Shown piece after piece: positions 39,896 through 46,446 of a DNA stretch of 64,000 nucleotides (position 1 is its first letter; every line of letters starts with the position of its first letter). The position numbers were made by a program, and so were the translations under genes. The DNA lies in the NCBI RefSeq assembly GCF_026262505.1, contig NC_067208.1, forward strand, positions 3,667,962 through 3,731,961. Reading direction: 5' to 3'. The notes beneath the pieces are model-generated. The model saw nothing but the letters and a program-made list of their open reading frames with translations. It had not been told where the DNA came from and made no database searches. Source of the DNA: Trichomonas vaginalis G3 (Eukaryota; Parabasalia; Trichomonadida; Trichomonadidae).

Positions 39896-41496
39896 CTAAG
39901 CATTTCTATACCATGCGTAAACTGTCATGTAAGGTGGCATGTAGTCTTTACTCTGTCCCGTTGTTTGCGTATACCCTGAAACGCGATGTGTATGGCTTCC
40001 TCCTACCTCAGTGTTACTCCAGTAACAATTTATAGCAAACTTAACGTCCTCTTTAACATCATATCCTTTACCTTTTGTCATTCCTGACCAATCCCAAAAT
40101 CTATGACTATGCAAACCTGCTTCAGATGTACTTAAATTTATGTAGTGACTGTGCGCAGGTAAATTTGCACCTGAAATCGTTTTACTTCCGCCTGTTTCCT
40201 TTGAAGAGTTTGCACAATACAAAAACCTGTCGACTATTTGAGTCCAAGTTCCAAAACCAAGTACTACTTCTGGTCTGGTAGAGTTCATTGACGTGTAAAT
40301 AGAACCTATAGGATATAGTGTTTGAAGTATTTCTGTCTTTAACGTTTGAAGCTCTGTTTTGTCAGCTTTCTTATCTAACTCATCGTTAACATATGTTTTG
40401 TCAGCTTTCTTATCTAACTCATCGTTAACATATGTTTTGTCAGCTTTGTTGTCATATAAATCTTGAGCAGTGAATTTAACATTGTTTTCATCCTCCATGA
40501 CATAGACATTTCTACATCTAGTGTATTTCATCGTCGTTATGTCTTCATCCGATGTTAAACCTTGTGGAAAGTTAGGAGGTTTCCAATTTAATACATCCCC
40601 ACCAGTTTCTTCAACCGTTCCTTCAATATTTTCTATACCAACAGTTGCGAAGAAATCGTGTGTATGTCCAACGTCACTTTTCTTGTTTAAGGTTTCTTGT
40701 AAGTTTGTAATATTTGCAATGGTATGTGTATGAGTCTTTTTAGAATATTCTTTGTCAGCTCTTGTCACTTCACTTGACATTTTATTGTCAACATATGTTT
40801 TATCCGCCTTGTCATCTAACTTTTCTTGAAGTTCATCTACGTCATAGATGTTATGTGTATGGTGTTTTTGTGGGTATGCTCTATCTGTCCATGCGAAAAT
40901 ATAGTCTTTTGTTGCATCTACATACTCTTTGTCAGCTTTCTTTTCAAGGCTAACGTTTAAGTCTGTTATTTCAGATATAGTATGTGTATGTCCAACGTCA
41001 CTTTTCCTGTTTAAGGTTTCTTGTAAGTTTGTAATATTTGCAATGGTATGTGTATGAGTCTTTTTAGAATATTCTTTGTCAGCTCTTGTCACTTCACTTG
41101 ACATTTTATTGTCAACATATGTTTTGTCTGCTAGTTCAGGATGAGTATGTTCTTTTGTTGCATATGTTGCATCTGCTCTGTCATGTTCTTTTGAACTTTT
41201 TCAATGACATACTCTTTGTCAGCTTTGTTGTCAATATCTGCTTTCAAAAGAAGTTCTTTTATAGGCTTCTCGTTTAAAGTTCCTTTTGTTGGATTTATAC
41301 AAACAGTATGGTTCTTACTGTCTTGAAACAGAAACTCATCTGTCATTGGGTTTATCGTCAGTTTTAAGTTTCCTTCTTTCAATGACTCAGATATCTTAGA
41401 ATAGTTTGAAAAGTTTGTTGTGTTCTTATTTAGAGCTTGCAAAATGAGTTGTCGGTTGTGTTGTATTTCTCTCATAGACGCTGTTTCTTTCGACAT
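39896..41496 (-). pseudogene. Phage-type tail-fibre protein (copy B, about one break)
   Basis: The N-terminal part starts MSKETASMREIQHNRQLI. The body is built of repeated KADKxYV heptad-like units and THTHTIANI or GHTHTISEITDL units, a pattern seen in phage tail-fibre shafts with His-metal sites. The C-terminus has the classic fibre-tip style LYPIGSIYTSMNSTRPEVV, FGTWTQI, LPAHSHY, GLHSHRF and GGSHTHRVSG. A receptor-binding fibre on the virion is the likely role, and bacteriophage origin is likely. Convergent with integrase (stops overlap). Confidence 0.8.
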
Positions 41497-41514
41497 TTTT
41501 ATTCTAGATAAAAT

Positions 41515-42363
41515 ATGCTTTCAATAGAAAAAGAAAATTCAAGAGTTGCTACAACTAAACCATTAGATGAACTTTTTACGAATGTCGGTCAAAAGTTTGA
41601 GACAGAGACCGTAAAACATGAAGGCTATCGTTTTGACTACCCCTTAAGATGGTTAAGAGACCCATCCGTCACAAAAGCTGTTGGCTTTCGTAGAATGAAG
41701 TTCATTTCAGAAGCCATACATGGTTTCCCATTTACGGTCGGTTTTGAAGTTCGATACTATAACAAAGAAAAACGTGCGTATGAGAAATTTGTACAGGGAA
41801 AACTTTTACAAGTTAGTTTGCTTGTAAACTTAGAAACAACTCTTCAAGCTTTTCAAGAAAAAATAAACGATATCTATCTCGAATATGCAAAACAGTACAA
41901 CATTGACGAAGGAGAGTACCATCTCGATATTTTATATGACAGGAAAAATGCAACTGTTAAAATCGATAGAATAGAAGACCTTGGAGACAACGTTTATATT
42001 TCTACAAAATATAACAACTTGGCATGGTATAGATTTTTGAGGATGTTAAATCAGCCTGCAGAATATCCAGTACACCCGAACTTTTATGAAGTCGAAAACC
42101 CTAATGGAACATATGAAAATGTTTTCGACTCAGATGCTATTATAGTTCATGCTTCATTTTCTGGCGCACAAAACTCTTTTTTATGCTTGGCAAATGACTT
42201 TTACGAAAAACCTACAAAGCTATATGAACCACCCAGTGGAAGTATTTCAGACTTTCAAGTATGGTTTACAACAGATGGAAGAAAGAGAATAGTTCCATTA
42301 TACCATGCGTTTTACTTAGAACTTAGTCTCATATACAACTACTATCGAACGGTAAAAATATAA
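41515..42363 (+). CDS. 282-aa paralogue of the 286-aa protein (copy B)
   Basis: Starts MLSIEKENSRVATTKPLDEL and shares TKPLD, LFTN, RFDYPLRW, FRR, HASFSGAQNSFLC and SDFQVWFTTDG with the 286-aa genes, at roughly 40-50% by eye. Function not recognised. It is divergent from the fibre gene with a gap of about 18 bp, so the two may be co-expressed; this hints at a virion surface role for the family. Confidence 0.7.
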   Translation: MLSIEKENSRVATTKPLDELFTNVGQKFETETVKHEGYRFDYPLRWLRDPSVTKAVGFRRMKFISEAIHGFPFTVGFEVRYYNKEKRAYEKFVQGKLLQVSLLVNLETTLQAFQEKINDIYLEYAKQYNIDEGEYHLDILYDRKNATVKIDRIEDLGDNVYISTKYNNLAWYRFLRMLNQPAEYPVHPNFYEVENPNGTYENVFDSDAIIVHASFSGAQNSFLCLANDFYEKPTKLYEPPSGSISDFQVWFTTDGRKRIVPLYHAFYLELSLIYNYYRTVKI

Positions 42364-42365
42364 TT

Positions 42366-42608
42366 TTAATACGGTTGAGGTGTTGGATTTGGTTGCCAAC
42401 TAGACTGTGGTGCAGGTTCAGGCTGTTGTATAACAGGAGCTTGTTCTTCTGGTTCAGGGTCTTTAGGTATAATACCAACGAACTGACCTACTCTTTTACC
42501 AATATTTTTGACTCCGTTCCAAATTCCTCTTCCTACGGTTTTTATTCCATTCCATATACCTCTTCCAACATTTCGAAAGAAGTTTCCAATACTACTGAAG
42601 AAACCCAT
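42366..42608 (-). CDS. 80-aa amphipathic/membrane-active-type protein (copy B)
   Basis: MGFFSSIGNFFRNVGRGIWN followed by a repeated GRGIWNG(I/V)K unit and a Pro/Gln tail (EPEEQAPVIQQPEPAPQSSW). The Gly/Trp/Lys amphipathic N-terminus resembles lytic or DNA-condensing virion peptides. Same style as the 133-aa protein. Family not recognised. Confidence 0.55.
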   Translation of the reverse strand: MGFFSSIGNFFRNVGRGIWNGIKTVGRGIWNGVKNIGKRVGQFVGIIPKDPEPEEQAPVIQQPEPAPQSSWQPNPTPQPY

Positions 42609-42626
42609 TTTACTATATGTAAAAAT

Positions 42627-42989
42627 CTAATGTCCGCCTAGTCTCTTACGTTTCCTGTTGAGTTCCATAGCATTTTTTAACTGGAGCTCATACATTCTAT
42701 TTCTCCTCTGGTAGAAAACATACTCTGGGTCAACTCCTGTGTTCGCGTCATCTGCATAGAGTTGTTTATATCCCACTTCAGGGTTTGTATAAAACTCTTT
42801 CCATCTCATATTTGCATACCATGGTGGTAAGCCTAACGCAGCGTCATTTGACATGGCAGTTTGCATTTGTACATCTGTTGGCACCTGACCATAGTTTGCC
42901 ATTGCAGTTTGTATTCTAACTTCATTTGGAATATTCTCTGGGTTTGGTTGTCCAGGTTGCTGTGCATTCGCTAAGTTCTGTGCGTCCAT
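42627..42989 (-). CDS. 120-aa conserved protein (copy B)
   Basis: Asn/Gln/Pro-rich N-terminus with two similar units (NEVRIQTAMANYGQVP and TDVQMQTAMSNDAALG), then LPPWYANMRWKEFY and a basic end (LNRKRKRLGGH). Not recognised; looks like a small structural protein. Separated by 18 bp from the 80-aa gene. Confidence 0.55.
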   Translation of the reverse strand: MDAQNLANAQQPGQPNPENIPNEVRIQTAMANYGQVPTDVQMQTAMSNDAALGLPPWYANMRWKEFYTNPEVGYKQLYADDANTGVDPEYVFYQRRNRMYELQLKNAMELNRKRKRLGGH

Positions 42990-43013
42990 TTTAATATTAG
43001 ATAAAAATATCTC

Positions 43014-43145
43014 TTACGAGTACATATGCTGAACATTTGCTGGTATTGGTTCATCTTCATATTCTCTATATCTTTCTGCCACGTCAAATAAGTAAATGAC
43101 ACAATGGAAAAAACCTAAAACAAGTAGTCCTATTTCAAACCACAT
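43014..43145 (-). CDS. 43-aa single-pass membrane protein (copy B)
   Basis: MWFEIGLLVLGFFHCVIYLF is a clear membrane segment, followed by DVAERYREYEDEPIPANVQH and a short end. Stop in TAAG. Its start lies just inside the 3' end of the methyltransferase gene, and it sits in the small-gene row, which supports it. Small membrane proteins are common in Polinton-like viruses. Confidence 0.5.
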   Translation of the reverse strand: MWFEIGLLVLGFFHCVIYLFDVAERYREYEDEPIPANVQHMYS

Positions 43146-43947
43146 TTACTTACCAATAAAATTTCTTTGTTGTGACACTTTTTCCGGTTTATAGGACCTC
43201 TCTCATATTCTATCTTATCGTATCTAAAATCATACTCATGTATGTCCTCTAACCATCTCATAACACTTTCCAAACCACTTTTATCGGATGTAAAGTAAAA
43301 GCATGGATGGTTATGTAAAACGTCTAAAGTTTCTAAAGAGTCTCTCAAAGTCCAGTCTACTTGGTATTGAAAATCGTATGTGTTATAGAACGGCGGGTCT
43401 ACTATAAAGAAAACATTTTCCTTGTCTTTGTATTTTTCATACAACTCTGTCCAACGACATCTCACAAACTCTATACCCTCAGTATATTTTTCTATGTTCT
43501 CTTTGAAAACCTTTGTATAGTTAAGATATAAAACGTTTGACATAAGTGTTTCAATGTCATGAACTCTTATAGAACCACTATACAATAGTCTAGAAGATAT
43601 ACTATCCCAGTCAATATACTCTGCTTTTTTCAAAACCTCTCTGACAGTATTTTTCTTATCTAATGGTATACGTTCCATCTTACCTATAGGTATCTTTCTT
43701 TCAACTCACTCAATATTTTGTTTGTGTCTGGTATATGTTTGAGACGGTTCATATAGTTGTCGAAGTCATTGCATATAATCTTTGAGTTTGGGAATACGGT
43801 ATGGCACAAATGAGATATATAGAAACTTCCACCGAACAAATCTACAAATGTTAGACCATTCGGTAGTTTCTTAAGTTCTCTCAATAGAATATCTTTACAT
43901 CTACTCTTATTTCCAAAGAAGGGTAACGGTGGTTTTGTAAAATTCAT
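43130..43947 (-). pseudogene. DNA adenine methyltransferase, D12/Dam class (copy B, in two frames)
   Basis: Shows the D12 class landmarks in order: PPLPFFGNKSRCKDILL (SAM-binding start), FVDLFGGSFYISH, and VDPPFYNTYDF, a DPPY-type catalytic motif. This class makes N6-methyladenine in DNA. About one break, unless the two parts act as separate chains. It is the last gene before the right end of B. A role in self-protection or chromatin state of the element is possible. Confidence 0.75.
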
Positions 43948-44054
43948 TTTATATTTAATAAAAATGTTTTTACCCTGAAAAGTGACAGAAAAGTGACAAA
44001 ACATGAAAACTACTCGGTCAAGTACTTGTCGGTTTTGTAAAATAACCGTCCTAT

Positions 44055-44152
44055 CTTGTTAAGACTTCCTGGACTGTTGTCAAAATGTCATGTTGTCTCA
44101 TTTTTTCAGAGAAGTTCGTTTAACCGAGGGACCGAGGGACCGAGGGACCTGG
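44055..44152. repeat. Solo cassette-type inverted-repeat arm
   Basis: GACTTCCTGGACTGTTGTCA, then AAAATGTCATGTTGTC, TTCAGAGAAGTT, and three ccgagggac units ending GGGACCTGGTGA. It matches the right cassette arms at 2638-2826 and 32207-32388 but has no partner arm or cargo here. Confidence 0.7.
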
Positions 44153-44250
44153 TGACGTAGCGACGATAGACCCTTACTTGTCCGGACATAGTTCTACTAT
44201 TTTGAGTCCTCTACCGAAAAGTCAACAGCAACGACTTTCAAAAATTTTTA

Positions 44251-44282
44251 GGGCTAGAAGGCACGAAGTGCCTGGGAAGCCC
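44251..44282 (-). repeat. Second, internal tip-like hairpin near B right end
   Basis: About 60 bp inside the true right end lies another copy of the tip fold: GGGCT, agaa, GGCAC, gaa, GTGCC, tggg, AAGCCC. Its inner arms match those of A and C rather than B's own ends. It could mark an older end, or a tip moved there by recombination. Confidence 0.65.
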
Positions 44283-44324
44283 GCTATCCCCAAAAAAACC
44301 TCATTTTATATAAACTGCATGTTA

Positions 44325-44372
44325 TACTAAACATCTTCAGGGGGCTAGAGGGGCGCAGCCCTGGAAGCCCCA

Positions 44373-44390
<18 letters not shown>
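44325..44390 (-). repeat. Right terminal inverted repeat of copy B
   Basis: TTATACTAAACATCTTC leads into a 31-nt hairpin at 44341-44371 (outer arms GGGGCT/AGCCCC, inner arms GGGC/GCCC, loop gca), then CAATGCC and a long T run. It is the inverted counterpart of 18311-18376, with yet another inner stem. Only about 65 bp are shared between the two ends, a short terminal repeat for a Polinton. Confidence 0.8.
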
Positions 44391-44403
<13 letters not shown>

Positions 44404-44957
44404 ATTATTATTCATATTTTTGATTTTGAATTACGGAAAAAGTGAGTTCAGAACTTCCAATTATTATTTGATTAATTATGTTAAAAATACTATAAGGAAT
44501 TAAAATACATAATGTTGAAATTTGAATTACGGAAAAAGTGAGGGTGAAAGTGAAGTTAAAAAGTAAGATATTTTTTGTTGAAATAATCATAGTTGTACAA
44601 TTTTGAAACTATATGTAAAGCTATAAATTGAATAAATTCAAAAACAAAAATTGTTTATTCTTATTAATAAATTTATATTAATCAATATTTGAACAACCCG
44701 TAATTAAAATTGAATTCCTCTTAAAATTTAATCCATACGTTAATTTTTAATTTGCTCGGCGAATGCCGAGCTTCCCTACTTCTCTTGTCATTCCTTCAAA
44801 AACTCTAATCTCATCGCACTTACAAACATCATGATTTGATGTATTGTCGAGAAATCTTAGACTTGTTTGTCATTTGATTATAGCATTTGAAAGTCATCTC
44901 GAAAATCGATTAACAAGACAATTTCCCAAACATCTACATACAAGTAGATGATGGTAA

Positions 44958-45392
44958 ACCCATTAGAGTTGTTTTGCTATGATTCCTCCAATCTTATGAT
45001 GAGAAAAATCATATCAAAACAGCTCTAATCGAACATTCTACACAGCTTAGCATCCAGCTAGTTCCAAGTAATGCGATTACAACATCAACGGCCAAAGCCT
45101 TTCAGAGTCCTTTAATCATTTCTTCTCATCTCAATATGAAGTGGCCCCAAACGAACTACAAGCTGACGTTACAACGCATTACAACCCGGTTAATACGAGC
45201 ATATACATTAGAGCTGCTTTGTTATGATCTCCCTCATCAATTGATGAGAGATCTCATTATGAAGCAGCTCCAATCGAACTAAAAACCTACATACAAATGA
45301 GTGAAAACAAACTCATTAGAGTTGTGTTGCTTTGATTTCTCTCATCAGAAGATGAGAGATACCAGAACAAAACAACTCTAATCAAACTTTCT
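44958..45392. repeat. Three diverged copies of a hairpin of about 70 bp
   Basis: Copies at about 44962-45040, 45204-45275 and 45317-45390. Each has a left arm like TTAGAGCTGCTTTGTTATGA and a right arm like GAAGCAGCTCCAATCGAAC around a CTCATC...GATGAG centre. The downstream sequence (TTCTACACA, AGTAATGCG) is also shared by two of them. Confidence 0.65.
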
Positions 45393-45720
45393 ACACAACT
45401 CAGCACAGTATCAATGCAAAGTAATGCGTCTGTATCGTTAACAAGCAAAGTTGTTTCGGGTCCTTCCATTTTGGAAGAATTCGGAACAACTTTGCGAATT
45501 GATAGTGTAAACCCATATACATGAAAGCGTGCATGCATAAAGACAGGTATTGTCAGCAATGACTACCTGCCCAGCTATGAGTGATCAGAGAATTACCATC
45601 TCAGGCTTTTTGAGAACGTTTCAGCCAGGACCCTCGTATGTTGACTGTGAGAAAGGCATCCTTTATCTGAAATAGATGCTTTTCCAACAATCAAATTCGA
45701 AGATCTTCGACGTTGTTGTA

Positions 45721-45803
45721 AAAAGAGAAGGAGAAGGAAAGAAGAGGAAGGAGAGGAAGAAGGAAAGGAAAAGAAGAAGAAGAAAAAAGAAAAAAAAGAA
45801 GGA
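45721..45803. repeat. Homopurine tract
   Basis: About 80 bases of nearly pure A and G (GAAGGAGAAG, AAGAAGAAGAA and similar). Such tracts can form triplex DNA; no further signal. Confidence 0.7.
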
Positions 45804-45835
45804 CATATTAAATATAATGCGCACTTAATAGTGCC

Positions 45836-45863
45836 GAGGCGGCGGAGCCGCCGAGGCGCGATT
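45836..45863. repeat. GC-rich hairpin in AT-rich spacer
   Basis: GGCGGC-gga-GCCGCC within CCGAGGCGGCGGAGCCGCCG, followed by a T run. In build (GC stem, 3-nt loop, T run beside it) it resembles the Polinton tips and may be the end of another repeat. Confidence 0.45.
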
Positions 45864-46355
45864 TTTTTGACCCTATATTACCGCATGGCAATGTTTTTCT
45901 CGATTTTGTACAGCCCTACAAATCTAATTCTGGAACAGAAAATAACTAAATTCCATAGAAGAAGATAATTTATTTTCTTTTCTTTCAAATTTTCCAAGTA
46001 TTTTAAAATGCTGAAATTACTTTAAATTCAATGTTGTGCGAAATGCTGGAAAATAATTTTCACTTATTTTCTTGAATTGTTTACAATACACAAAATTTAT
46101 AAAATGGTAAAAATTAATTGTTTATATTATTTGCAATAATATCTCTCATTTTGATTAATTATATGGCAGCTTTGGAATGGAATAGGGTTAACTCCCTGGA
46201 ATATTTAGAGTTCCTTGCACAGTAAATTAAATGTATTGCTTTACTTCTTCTTTCCTTTCCCAAAGGAATGGTCAGGATGATGCTACGATCCCAAACTCGA
46301 TATTAAGAATTTAAAATTTTGCAGATACAAAAGAAAAATCAGCAAAATTTACACA

Positions 46356-46440
46356 GAAAAAAAAAAGGTATTGGGGCTTCCAGGCACTTCGTGCCCTCTA
46401 GCCCCGAAGATGTTTAGTATAAAGCCGCTTTTTAACTTCA
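46356..46440 (+). repeat. Left terminal inverted repeat of copy C
   Basis: An A run, GGTATT, and a 33-nt hairpin at 46373-46405 with arms GGGGCT/AGCCCC and GGCAC/GTGCC, followed by the same leader that precedes the large-protein start in A and B. The leader between tip and start codon is about 40 bp, so it probably also holds that gene's promoter. Confidence 0.85.
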
Positions 46441-46446
46441 CTTAAA

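Larger units (their letters stand above)
35836..39899 (+). pseudogene. Polinton integrase (rve family), interrupted by a DNA transposon (copy B)
   Basis: The gene starts at 35836 and resumes after the 3.1 kb insertion at 35956-39049. The larger right-hand part has the retroviral-type integrase core style (YWFIFVGQNTRYCEAIPL, LTSDCESSFKS) and a basic chromodomain-like or SH3-like C-terminal region (GFKLKKGDKVKIEIPKRDPY, YYEVLGKHGKMYRLQ). In Polintons this enzyme inserts the element into host DNA. Interrupted by the transposon, so not functional as it stands. Its stop overlaps the stop of the antisense fibre gene by a few bases. Confidence 0.8.
18311..44390 (+). mobile_element. Polinton/Maverick copy B with both ends
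   Basis: The only copy with both terminal repeats in view (about 18311-18376 and 44325-44390, inverted to each other). It spans about 26 kb, of which about 3.1 kb is a later DNA transposon inside the integrase gene, leaving about 23 kb. It carries the capsid, helicase, ATPase, KilA-N, integrase, fibre and methyltransferase parts. No DNA polymerase B gene is seen at the place where copy C has one. It is broken, with perhaps 20 or more breaks, mainly in the large protein, ATPase and KilA-N region; the right half is better kept. No convincing target duplication was recognised because both ends abut A/T runs. Confidence 0.9.
44391..46355. other. Spacer between copies B and C without a convincing gene
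   Basis: AT-rich DNA with two AATTACGGAAAAAGTGAG pieces (44432-44541), a small CTCGGC-gaat-GCCGAG hairpin (44755-44770), three larger imperfect hairpins (44960-45390), a purine tract (45721-45803) and a GC-rich hairpin (45836-45863). Open frames such as 45287-45559 run through the hairpins and show no protein-like features. Confidence 0.6.

Noticed and set aside
18311-44390. Copy B as two separate elements left and right of 36-39 kb
   Set aside because: A 10-bp target duplication, long inverted repeats, and integrase sequence on both sides show one element with a later insertion, and only the outer ends carry Polinton tips.
44378-44403. Long T run as the poly(A) tail of a LINE or SINE
   Set aside because: Every Polinton end here abuts an A/T run next to the tip, and no LINE or SINE sequence adjoins it.
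45287-45559. A 90-aa frame in the spacer
   Set aside because: It runs through one of the hairpin repeats and has no protein-like composition or promoter block.
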